The notes beneath the pieces are model-generated. The model had not been told where the DNA came from. It did not search any database and saw only the letters and a list, made by a program, of their open reading frames with translations. Source: an uncultured Prevotella sp. (GTDB lineage Bacteria; Bacteroidota; Bacteroidia; Bacteroidales; Bacteroidaceae). Taken from it: DNA of 25,811 nt. Of this stretch, positions 14,889-23,162 are shown in pieces. Position numbers and translations under genes: made by a program. Position 1 is the first letter of the stretch; the number at the start of each line of letters is the position of its first letter. The stretch spans positions 1 through 25,811 of the forward strand of contig URDM01000044.1 in assembly GCA_900546575.1 (NCBI GenBank). Direction: 5' to 3'.

Positions 14889-17498
14889 ATGGGAAAGCTA
14901 ATGACAAAGCTAAATAGAATGAAACGGACCATATTGTTTTATGTTCTGTGCGTATTTACATTATGTACTTACGCACAGGGCATTTCTGTTTCTGCCCCGT
15001 CGCATGTAGCGACCGGCGAGAACTTCCGTCTGACGTATAGTATTAATGCCCAGAGTGTGGACGACTTCCGGGCTGCCAACATTCCTTCGGGGCTTGAGGT
15101 GATAGCAGGTCCGTATACGTCCTATCAATCGAGCTATCAGATGATTAACGGCCATACAAGCCGTTCGGCAAGTGTCACCTACACCTATACTCTTTATGCA
15201 GAAAAGGCTGGCACTTACACCATTCCTGGCGCTCGTGCTAAGGTTGACGGTAAGACAATCGGTTCGCATTCTGTACGTATAAAGGTGTCGGGTGCGGCAA
15301 AGAGTGGTGGTTCGTCGGCTCCTAGAAATCATGAAGAAGAGACTTACGATGTAAATAATTCTGGCCATATTTCGGCCAAGGATCTGTTTGTGAAGGTTAG
15401 CGCTAACAAGAAGCGTGTGCACGAGCAGGAACCAATACTGCTCACTTACAAGGTCTACACACTTGTCGATCTGACTTCGCTCGATGGCAAGATGCCTGAT
15501 CTTACAGGTTTTCATACCCAGGAAATAAAACTGCCACAGCAGAAGAGCTTCCATATAGAGAAGGTCAACGGTCGCAACTATCGTTGTGTTACATGGAGTC
15601 AGTATGTTATGTATCCCCAGATGACGGGCAAATTGCAGATTCCGAGCATTACATTCAAGGGTGTTGTAGTGGCTCGCAACAACTCTGTAGACCCCTTTGA
15701 AGCATTCTTCAATGGTGGTTCGGGCTATGTGGAGATAAAGCGTGACATCGTGGCTCCAAGCTTGAACATCGAAGTACTTCCGCTTCCCGCCAAACCTGCT
15801 AATTTCAGCGGTGGCGTAGGACGTTTCAATATTTCTGCCCAGCTACTTGGACGTGGCTCATACAAAGAAGGCGACCCCGTCACTTTGCGTGTAGTGGTTG
15901 GCGGCAACGGCAACCTTAAGCTTGTAAAGCAGCCTGTTGTCAATTTCCCCAAGGATTTTGACAAATATGACCCAAAGGTTACCGACCGTACCCGTCTTAC
16001 TGCAAATGGTATTGAGGGCAATATGGTTTACGACTATCTTGTTGTACCACGCAACCAAGGCAAATATACGATTCCTTCGGTAGAGCTGAATTATTATGAT
16101 GTGGATGCTGATTCATATAAGACCATCCGTACTCAGCCGATAGAGATAAATGTAGGTAAGGGCGACGGAAAGAAGTCGTCGGTAACCGATTATTCTGGCG
16201 TAGAATCGTCCGACATCCGTGCAATCAAGACTGGCGAATCTACATCTGGTAAAGGCTATTCGTTCTATCGTTCAGCTTCTTATTGGTTGGGACTTATTGT
16301 GCCTTTCGTGTTGTTCGTGAGCATTATTGTTTACCATCGCAATCGTGTACGCGAGAATGCTGACGTAGCACGTATGAAGGGCAAGCGTGCCAACAAGGTT
16401 GCAACCAAACGTCTGAAGAAGGCTCTGCAGCTTCTGAATGCCGGTCGTCAGGACATGTTCTACGACGAGACGTTAAGAGCGTTGTGGGGATATGCCGGCG
16501 ATAAGTTGAACATGCCTGTAGAGCAACTTTCGCGCGAAAACATTGCTGCAAAGCTTGAAGAGCGTGAGATAAGCCATGACACTATCGACAAGTTTATTGC
16601 GGCTCTTGACGAGTGTGAATATGAACGTTATGCTCCAGGTGATGCTGGTGGCAACATGATGAAAACATACGATACGGCTATGATAGCTATTACTGACATA
16701 GAAGGCGATTTGAAGTTGTCGCGTGGCAAGCGTGATGCAAAGACTGCTTCTTCATTATCCATTGTAATCATTGGTTTTGTATTGTCGTTGTGCAGTCTGG
16801 AAGTCTCTGCTGCCAACAAGGCAGAGGCCGATTCGGCTTATACCAACGGCAACTTTATACAGGCAGCCAAGATTTACAACGAACTGTTGAAGGCAGACGA
16901 AAGCGCAACTCTTTATTATAATTTAGGCAACGCCTACTACCGTCTGGGCAACATCGGTCAGTCGGTTGTGGCATATGAGAAGGGTTTGCGTCTTGCACCG
17001 CAGGATGATGACATACGTGCCAATCTCAATTTTGTCCACAGCAAGACCATCGACCGCGTGACATCAGGTTCGCGTATGTTCTTTGTCGATTGGTATGAGT
17101 CGTTGCTCAATCTTTGTAGTATAGACGGTTGGGCAGGCATTGGTGTGGCTTCGTTCATAGCTATGCTTGTGCTTGTTGCAGTCTATTTTCTTTGTGGTAG
17201 GGTGCTGCTGCGTAAGGTGGGCTTCTACGGAGCGTTGCTTTCGTTTGTCATATTCATTATGTCAAATCTCTTTGCGTGGCAGCAGCTGCGAGCATTCAAT
17301 GCTCACGATCGTGCTGTTGTAGTGAGTCCGTCCGTACAAATCCGAAAGACTCCTTCAGATACGAGTGCAAGCGCTTTCGTTCTTCACGAGGGCACGTCGG
17401 TAGTGATTACCGACAGTCAGATGAAGGGATGGCTTGGCATCCGTCTTGACGATGGTCGTGAGGGATGGATCAAGAGCAATCAGGTAGAAGTGATTTAA
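14889..17498 (+). CDS. batD: BatD-BatE fusion protein
   Basis: One open frame of 869 residues joins two Bat proteins. Residues 11-30 form a signal peptide (MKRTILFYVL start). BatD follows, with beta-rich periplasmic domains to about 455, a membrane helix (464-483) and a cytosolic part to about 615. At 622-641 a hydrophobic run ending in EVSAA looks like the former signal peptide of BatE. After it come TPR units (643-713, with TLYYNLGNAYYRLGN), membrane helices (about 748-770 and 777-796), and an SH3-like domain (806-868, with GREGWIKSNQVEVI). No ATG lies near the junction (about base 16750), so this is not two overlapping genes. Start choice is open: ATGs at 14889, 14901 and 14919 are in frame, and 14919 gives the cleanest signal peptide. 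The protein probably completes the Bat membrane complex. Confidence 0.9.
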   Translation: MGKLMTKLNRMKRTILFYVLCVFTLCTYAQGISVSAPSHVATGENFRLTYSINAQSVDDFRAANIPSGLEVIAGPYTSYQSSYQMINGHTSRSASVTYTYTLYAEKAGTYTIPGARAKVDGKTIGSHSVRIKVSGAAKSGGSSAPRNHEEETYDVNNSGHISAKDLFVKVSANKKRVHEQEPILLTYKVYTLVDLTSLDGKMPDLTGFHTQEIKLPQQKSFHIEKVNGRNYRCVTWSQYVMYPQMTGKLQIPSITFKGVVVARNNSVDPFEAFFNGGSGYVEIKRDIVAPSLNIEVLPLPAKPANFSGGVGRFNISAQLLGRGSYKEGDPVTLRVVVGGNGNLKLVKQPVVNFPKDFDKYDPKVTDRTRLTANGIEGNMVYDYLVVPRNQGKYTIPSVELNYYDVDADSYKTIRTQPIEINVGKGDGKKSSVTDYSGVESSDIRAIKTGESTSGKGYSFYRSASYWLGLIVPFVLFVSIIVYHRNRVRENADVARMKGKRANKVATKRLKKALQLLNAGRQDMFYDETLRALWGYAGDKLNMPVEQLSRENIAAKLEEREISHDTIDKFIAALDECEYERYAPGDAGGNMMKTYDTAMIAITDIEGDLKLSRGKRDAKTASSLSIVIIGFVLSLCSLEVSAANKAEADSAYTNGNFIQAAKIYNELLKADESATLYYNLGNAYYRLGNIGQSVVAYEKGLRLAPQDDDIRANLNFVHSKTIDRVTSGSRMFFVDWYESLLNLCSIDGWAGIGVASFIAMLVLVAVYFLCGRVLLRKVGFYGALLSFVIFIMSNLFAWQQLRAFNAHDRAVVVSPSVQIRKTPSDTSASAFVLHEGTSVVITDSQMKGWLGIRLDDGREGWIKSNQVEVI

Positions 17499-17540
17499 TC
17501 CAAGTATCTTCAAATATATTAAATAAAACCATTCGCGATA

Positions 17541-18245
17541 ATGCTGTTAGATATCCAGATGTTTTTGGCAAACGACAGGTTTGTTCTTTCATGGTTTAAC
17601 GGTAGCAACTCCGTCTTTCTCGACGGATGGATGTCTGCCCTTACGTCAGGCTTCACATGGGTGGCGCTGTATGCGTCGCTGTTCTATCTTGTGGTCAAGA
17701 ACAATGAGACCATGAGACAGATAGCGCTTGTCGTGGGTTGCGCTTTGGCTTGTGTGGCATTTGCCGACATTATGGCGGATGTTATTGTAAAGCCCCTTGT
17801 AGAGCGTTGGCGACCAAGCAACGACCCCATATTCAAGTATGATGTGGCGGTGGTGGATGGCTATCGTGGGTCGTCTTATGGATTCTTCTCGGCTCATGCA
17901 GCCAATACGTTCTCGTTAGCTCTGTTTTTCTGCCTGTTAGTAAGGAGCCGTGTCTTGAGTGTGGCACTTGTGCTTTGGTCGCTCATCAACTGCTACACCC
18001 GCATGTACCTTGGTCTGCATTATCCGTCAGATATTGTTTGCGGCCTGCTTTGGGGTAGTGTGTGTGCTATTGGTGTCTACTTCTTTTACTTGCGGGTGAG
18101 CCGCAAGATGTTTGGTGAGGACAATTATGTTTCGACTCAGTACACATCCACGGGCTATAGGCTTTGCGATGTTGACATTGTTGTCATGGTGCTTGTGGCG
18201 ACAGTTCTCTTCACTCTGTTCCGAGCTTTGTTTATTTTTTATTAA
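17541..18245 (+). CDS. PAP2-family membrane phosphatase
   Basis: This 234-residue protein has several membrane helices and the three PAP2 motifs: KPLVERWRP (84-92), SAHA with H119 (117-120, where PSGH is usual), and RMYLGLHYPSD (154-164, catalytic R154, H160, D164). Members dephosphorylate lipid phosphates such as undecaprenyl pyrophosphate or phosphatidylglycerol phosphate at the membrane, with the active site usually facing outward. The specific substrate cannot be told from sequence. It follows batD/E by 42 bases and precedes queA by 54 bases without a clear terminator or promoter. Confidence 0.88.
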   Translation: MLLDIQMFLANDRFVLSWFNGSNSVFLDGWMSALTSGFTWVALYASLFYLVVKNNETMRQIALVVGCALACVAFADIMADVIVKPLVERWRPSNDPIFKYDVAVVDGYRGSSYGFFSAHAANTFSLALFFCLLVRSRVLSVALVLWSLINCYTRMYLGLHYPSDIVCGLLWGSVCAIGVYFFYLRVSRKMFGEDNYVSTQYTSTGYRLCDVDIVVMVLVATVLFTLFRALFIFY

Positions 18246-18299
18246 GAACATATTATTGTAACAATATTATTGAAATATCAGTAAGATAAAAAAAAGGAA

Positions 18300-19529
18300 A
18301 TGGAAACAAAACATATACATATTAAAGACTACAATTATTCTCTGCCCGACGAGCGTATTGCCAAGTTCCCGCTTGCGCAACGCGACCACAGCAAGTTGCT
18401 TCTTTATAAGCATGGTGAGGTGTCGGAAGATGTTTTCTATAATATTCCAAATCATCTGCCTGAGGGAGCCCTTATGGTGTTCAACAACACCAAGGTAATC
18501 CAGGCCCGTTTGCACTTCCGCAAGTCTACCGGCGCACTCATCGAAGTCTTTTTGCTTGAGCCTTATTTGCCTGCCGACTATGAGCAGATGTTCCAGACCA
18601 CAGGTGTTTGCTCTTGGCTTTGCATGATAGGCAATCTGAAGAAATGGAAGGGTGAGACTCTGCGTCGTAGCTTTGAGGTTAAGGGACGTGAGGTGACTCT
18701 TTGTGCCGAGCGTCGCGAAGACGTAGGCAAGAGCTATCGTGTTGACTTCACATGGGATGATAATACTGTGTCGTTTGCCGAATTGCTCGACTCTGTAGGC
18801 GAATTGCCAATACCTCCATATCTTAACCGTGAGACTCAGGAGAGTGACAAGACCACTTATCAGACTGTCTACTCTAAAATTAAAGGTTCGGTAGCAGCTC
18901 CTACGGCAGGCCTGCACTTCACGTCAGATGTGCTTGCGTCGCTCGACGCTCATGGAATCGATCGTGAGGAGGTGACACTACACGTTGGAGCAGGAACATT
19001 CAAACCCGTAAAGTCTGAGGAAATACAGGACCATGAAATGCATACTGAATATATCTGCGTGCATCGTCAGACTCTTGAGAAACTCATAAAGCATAATGCA
19101 TGTGCAATAGCTGTAGGAACTACGAGTGTGCGTACGCTTGAGAGCCTTTACTATATGGGTGTTAAACTTGAGAAAAGCCTTGACCTCTCTGAAGATGAAT
19201 TGCACGTAGGCCAATGGGAGCCTTACGAAGGTGAGACTTTCGAAATGGCAGCTAATGTTACGCCTCAGAAGGCAATACAGAACATACTTGCTTATCTCGA
19301 CCGCCACTCGCTCAATTCGCTCCATTCAAGTACACAGATAATTATTGCCCCTGGCTACGAATATAAGATTGTGAAGATGCTCGTCACCAACTTCCACCAG
19401 CCGCAGTCGACGTTGCTGCTGCTTGTGAGTGCATTCCTGCATGGCGATTGGCACAAGATTTACGATTATGCTTTGGCACATGACTTCCGGTTCTTGAGCT
19501 ACGGAGACAGTTCTTTGCTCATTCCATAG
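18300..19529 (+). CDS. queA: S-adenosylmethionine:tRNA ribosyltransferase-isomerase
   Basis: This 409-residue protein makes epoxyqueuosine in tRNA by transferring and isomerising the ribosyl part of SAM onto preQ1-modified wobble position 34. Family landmarks are FNNTKVIQARL (61-71), IPPYLNR (171-177), PTAGLHFT (201-208), LHVGAGTFKPV (227-237), and VTNFHQPQSTLLLLVSAF near the C-terminus. It is longer than the E. coli enzyme (about 356 residues), as is common in Bacteroidetes. The gap to the next gene is 45 bases. No preQ1 riboswitch was recognised in the 54-base upstream gap. Confidence 0.95.
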   Translation: METKHIHIKDYNYSLPDERIAKFPLAQRDHSKLLLYKHGEVSEDVFYNIPNHLPEGALMVFNNTKVIQARLHFRKSTGALIEVFLLEPYLPADYEQMFQTTGVCSWLCMIGNLKKWKGETLRRSFEVKGREVTLCAERREDVGKSYRVDFTWDDNTVSFAELLDSVGELPIPPYLNRETQESDKTTYQTVYSKIKGSVAAPTAGLHFTSDVLASLDAHGIDREEVTLHVGAGTFKPVKSEEIQDHEMHTEYICVHRQTLEKLIKHNACAIAVGTTSVRTLESLYYMGVKLEKSLDLSEDELHVGQWEPYEGETFEMAANVTPQKAIQNILAYLDRHSLNSLHSSTQIIIAPGYEYKIVKMLVTNFHQPQSTLLLLVSAFLHGDWHKIYDYALAHDFRFLSYGDSSLLIP

Positions 19530-19574
19530 CGTTTGAGCATCATCATTTTTAAATAACGAAAAAGGATTACAATT

Positions 19575-20774
19575 ATGAAAATAGGTGATAAAGTACAATT
19601 TCTCAGCGAAATCGGCGGCGGAAAAATTGCTGGATTTCAAGGTAAGGACATAGCCTTGGTTGAGGATGAAGACGGATTTCAGATACCAACCCCCATATCC
19701 GACCTTGTAGTGACAGGTAGTGGCGAAGAATATTCTTCATCTCGTTCGGCTGTCAAGAAGGGTGGGGCAGAACAGACTCCTGAAACTGCCGACCCCGACA
19801 CGTTCAATATGTCGGTAAAGGCGAAAATCAACGCCACTATGGATGACGAACTTGTCGAGGAAGAAGAATATGATGCTGCCGACCGTGAGATTACTTACCG
19901 TGCTAAGGTGGAAGAGCGTAAAGGGGGCAATGTGCTTAACCTCTATTACGCTTTCGTTCCTGAGGATGTAAAGAATTTCTCGAAGTCGACATTTGCCTGC
20001 TATTTGGTCAACGATAGTAACTATTATGTACATTATCTATATATGAGTGTAGACGGCCATTCGTTCCACCTGCGTGGCGAGGGCGAGCTTGAACCCAATA
20101 CAAAACTCTATGTTGAGAGTTTCGCCCTTGAGCAACTCAACGAGATCGACCGTGTACGATTCCAGCTTCTCTCGTTCAAGCGTGACAAGGATTTCGTAGC
20201 CAAACCGGTTTGCGATGTTCAGTTCCGTATTGACAAGGTGAAGTTCTACAAGTTGCACACCTTCCAGCCTAACGACTTCTTCGAGACTCCTGCTCTGCTC
20301 TACCCTGTTGTGAAAAACGATGAGGTGGCACAGCTTAAACCTATTGAGGCGGAGAAGCTTATATATGTTGAGCCGACAGAGACGGAAACCAAGAGCAAGA
20401 AAGACATACAGTCGAATGTTTCTTACAGCAAGTTGAAGGGGCTTGAATCGCTCAATACTCCAAAGCACGCCAAGTCGAAGAAATCATCAGACGAGCCGCT
20501 TGTTGTCGACCTCCACGCCGACGAACTCCTTGAGACTACAGCAGGAATGGGCACTTCAGACATCTTGAACTATCAGCTTGACTACTTCCGCCGAATTCTT
20601 GAGGAGAACAAGCACAATAAGGGACTCCACATCGTGTTCATTCATGGCAAGGGCGAGGGTGTGCTTCGTCACGCTATAATCAACGAGTTGCGCTATCGTT
20701 ATAAAAATTATCCCCATCAGGACGCCTCATTCCAGGAATATGGTTATGGAGCTACACAGGTAACAATCAGATAA
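19575..20774 (+). CDS. DUF2027 protein with C-terminal Smr domain
   Basis: This 399-residue protein begins with a small beta-barrel-like segment (MKIGDKVQFLSEIGGGKI) and a DUF2027 region (to about 270). A K/S-rich linker (about 275-307) follows, then an Smr domain with VDLHADEL (311-318) and HGKGEG (357-362), ending GYGATQVTIR. Smr domains, named after MutS2, often nick or cut nucleic acids at branched DNA or stalled-ribosome mRNA. This form, without a MutS ATPase, is typical of Bacteroidetes, and its target is unknown. It lies 7 bases before nadE, so the two are very probably cotranscribed. Confidence 0.85.
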   Translation: MKIGDKVQFLSEIGGGKIAGFQGKDIALVEDEDGFQIPTPISDLVVTGSGEEYSSSRSAVKKGGAEQTPETADPDTFNMSVKAKINATMDDELVEEEEYDAADREITYRAKVEERKGGNVLNLYYAFVPEDVKNFSKSTFACYLVNDSNYYVHYLYMSVDGHSFHLRGEGELEPNTKLYVESFALEQLNEIDRVRFQLLSFKRDKDFVAKPVCDVQFRIDKVKFYKLHTFQPNDFFETPALLYPVVKNDEVAQLKPIEAEKLIYVEPTETETKSKKDIQSNVSYSKLKGLESLNTPKHAKSKKSSDEPLVVDLHADELLETTAGMGTSDILNYQLDYFRRILEENKHNKGLHIVFIHGKGEGVLRHAIINELRYRYKNYPHQDASFQEYGYGATQVTIR

Positions 20775-20781
20775 TAAAGAA

Positions 20782-22716
20782 ATGAAGTACGGTTACATCA
20801 CAGTTGCGTCGGCCATCCCTTCGGTGAAGGTTGCTGATGCCGATTACAATATAAAGCAAATAGAGAGTTTTACAGCCCAGGCTGAAGGCAAGGGAGTCGA
20901 GATAATCGTGTTCCCGGAACTGTCAGTTACGGGCTACACATGTCAGGACCTCTTTGCCCAGCAGACGCTTATTGAGCAAGCCGAGATGCGCATTCTGCAG
21001 TTGCTAGACTTCTCTCGCAAGCTCGACATAATCTGCGTCGTAGGAACGCCAGTGTGTATTGGTTCAGGACTGTACAACTGCGCTGTAGTGTGCCAGCACG
21101 GCAATATTCTCGGCATAGTGCCCAAGCGCTATTTGCCCAATTATGCTGAATTCTACGAAAAGCGTTGGTTTGCTTCCGTTGATGATATAGTACGTCCTAC
21201 AGAAGTACGCTTTGCAGGCAACACCATCACCGTACAACCTGGTATTCAGCTGTTCCAGACCTGCGACGGAGTGAAGTTTGGTATCGAACTGTGCGAAGAC
21301 CTTTGGGCTCCAGTTCCGCCTTCTAACGACATAGCACTTGCTGGAGCTGACATTATTCTCAATCTTTCGGCCAGCGACGACCTCATAGGCAAGAATGCCT
21401 ATCTACGCTCTCTCATCTCTCAGCAGAGCGCCCGACTGATATGCGGTTACGTGTACAGTTCGTGCGGATTCGGCGAGAGTACTCAGGACGTGGTCTATGG
21501 CGGCAACGCTTACATTTGCGAGAATGGCGCTATGGTGGCAGAGTCAGAACGCTTCTCTCTAAACGAACAGCTCGTAATCAGCCAGATTGACGTAGACAAA
21601 TTGCGTACAGAGCGCCGCAAGAACACATCGTTCGTACAGGCAAGTGCCAAGAACGAGACTCCAGTCACAATTATTTCGACAGATGCAGTTGAGCCTCGCG
21701 ATTTCGCTCTCTTGCGTAACGTCAACCCCCATCCGTTCATACCTACAAGTGGCGACATGTTTGCTTCTTGCGACGAGATTTTCTCCATTCAGGTGTGCGG
21801 ACTTGCCAAGCGTCTTGTACACACATGTTCCAAGCGTGTCGTGCTAGGCATAAGCGGAGGCTTGGACTCAACTCTTGCCTTGCTGGTATGTGTCAAGACA
21901 TTCGACAAGTTGGACTACGACCGTAAGGGGATTGTTGGCGTTACGATGCCGGGATTCGGCACTACCGACCGTACTTACAACAATGCTATCTCGCTCATGC
22001 AGAGCCTCGGCATTACCATACGCGAAATACCTATAGCCAAGAGCGTAACGCAGCACTTTGAGGACATCGGCCACGACATCAACGTACATGACGTGACATA
22101 CGAGAACGGTCAGGCTCGCGAGCGCACACAGATACTTATGGACCTCAGCAACAAGTTGGGCGGCCTCGTTATTGGTACAGGCGACCTTAGCGAACTGGCA
22201 CTTGGCTGGGCCACGTACAATGGCGACCACATGTCGATGTACGGAGTAAATGCCAGCATACCGAAGACCCTCATACGCTACCTTGTGGGCCATGTGGCCA
22301 ACAATAGTGTTGACGAGCAGTCGCGTCTGACGTTGCTTGATATTATCGACACACCGATTTCGCCAGAACTAATCCCAGCCGACGAGGACGGCAACATCAG
22401 CCAGAAGACCGAAGATCTTGTGGGCCCATACGAGCTGCACGACTTCTTCCTCTATCATTTCCTGCGTTTCGGATTCCGTCCTGCCAAGCTCTTCATGCTT
22501 GCCCGTCATGCATTTAGCGTTGAGACTTACGACGACGACGTGATAAAGCATTGGCTGCGCACATTCATACGACGTTTCTTCCAGCAGCAGTTCAAGCGTT
22601 CGTGTCTGCCCGACGGTCCCAAGGTGGGAAGTGTCACGCTCTCGCCACGTGGCGACTGGCGCATGCCTACCGATGCCGCCTCTACGTTGTGGCTGACAGA
22701 ATGTGACACGCTATAG
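20782..22716 (+). CDS. nadE: Glutamine-dependent NAD+ synthase
   Basis: This 644-residue two-domain enzyme makes NAD from deamido-NAD, ATP and glutamine in the cytosol. The N-terminal nitrilase-type glutaminase has the triad E46 (FPELSVTGY), K115 (VPKRYLPNY) and C171 (ELCEDLW). The C-terminal synthetase has the ATP-loop SGGLDS (358-363) and GTGDLSELALGWATYNGDHM. Both active sites are intact and the length is normal for the glutamine-dependent type. Start at 20782, 7 bases after the Smr gene. Confidence 0.97.
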   Translation: MKYGYITVASAIPSVKVADADYNIKQIESFTAQAEGKGVEIIVFPELSVTGYTCQDLFAQQTLIEQAEMRILQLLDFSRKLDIICVVGTPVCIGSGLYNCAVVCQHGNILGIVPKRYLPNYAEFYEKRWFASVDDIVRPTEVRFAGNTITVQPGIQLFQTCDGVKFGIELCEDLWAPVPPSNDIALAGADIILNLSASDDLIGKNAYLRSLISQQSARLICGYVYSSCGFGESTQDVVYGGNAYICENGAMVAESERFSLNEQLVISQIDVDKLRTERRKNTSFVQASAKNETPVTIISTDAVEPRDFALLRNVNPHPFIPTSGDMFASCDEIFSIQVCGLAKRLVHTCSKRVVLGISGGLDSTLALLVCVKTFDKLDYDRKGIVGVTMPGFGTTDRTYNNAISLMQSLGITIREIPIAKSVTQHFEDIGHDINVHDVTYENGQARERTQILMDLSNKLGGLVIGTGDLSELALGWATYNGDHMSMYGVNASIPKTLIRYLVGHVANNSVDEQSRLTLLDIIDTPISPELIPADEDGNISQKTEDLVGPYELHDFFLYHFLRFGFRPAKLFMLARHAFSVETYDDDVIKHWLRTFIRRFFQQQFKRSCLPDGPKVGSVTLSPRGDWRMPTDAASTLWLTECDTL

Positions 22717-22745
22717 TCAGCTAAATATACGCAAAACATCATTAA

Positions 22746-23144
22746 ATGGAAAAGACAGCCAAAGCAAAGAAGGCTCCCGTGTATCTGACAAAAATCTCGC
22801 GCGAAACCTTCGACAAACTTAAGGAGCAGATATTGCAAGCGCTTGTCGTAGAGAAACGCTATCGCGACAGCAGCTTCACGGCCTCACAGCTCGCTGAACT
22901 TCTGCACACCAATACGCGCTACGTTTCCATAGTGCTCAGCGTGCGCTATCATGCCAACTTCTCGCAGTTTGTCAACCGGCTGCGAATTGAGGAGGCGATG
23001 GCTTTGTTGCAAGACCAGCGTTATGCCGGCTTGCGCATAGAGGAGATTTCTGATATGGTAGGGTTTGCCAACCGGCAGTCGTTCTATAGAGCTTTCTGCC
23101 AGATTGTGGGCAAGACTCCACGCCAGTATCAAGACGAACTGTAA
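22746..23144 (+). CDS. Small AraC-type DNA-binding protein without a sensor domain
   Basis: This 132-residue protein is little more than an AraC-family double helix-turn-helix (about 40-132). The first helix pair lies around FTASQLAELLHTNTRYVSIVLS, and the second shows IEEISDMVGFANRQSFYRAFCQIVGKTPRQYQ, the classical AraC end. The 35-40 residues before it are basic and show no ligand-binding domain. In Bacteroidetes such domains usually end hybrid two-component or ligand-binding proteins, so a solo form stands out. It lies between nadE (29-base gap) and the M49 peptidase gene (18-base gap). Regulation of neighbouring genes is possible but not shown. Confidence 0.85.
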   Translation: MEKTAKAKKAPVYLTKISRETFDKLKEQILQALVVEKRYRDSSFTASQLAELLHTNTRYVSIVLSVRYHANFSQFVNRLRIEEAMALLQDQRYAGLRIEEISDMVGFANRQSFYRAFCQIVGKTPRQYQDEL

Positions 23145-23162
23145 CAAATTCAACCAACAACA

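Noticed and set aside
16740..16810. A separate batE gene starting inside the batD frame
   Set aside because: No ATG occurs near the start of the BatE-like part and there is no stop in the BatD part; one continuous frame fits better.
18249..18274. Repeated ATATTATTG before queA, considered as an operator
   Set aside because: Two copies 14 bases apart in a very AT-rich gap are likely by chance; no symmetry or link to a known regulator.
19515..19540. Promoter before the DUF2027-Smr gene (TTTG followed by TAGCGTTTG)
   Set aside because: The -7 element has one extra base and the spacing is short, so it does not fit TAnnTTTG with a 19-21 base spacer.
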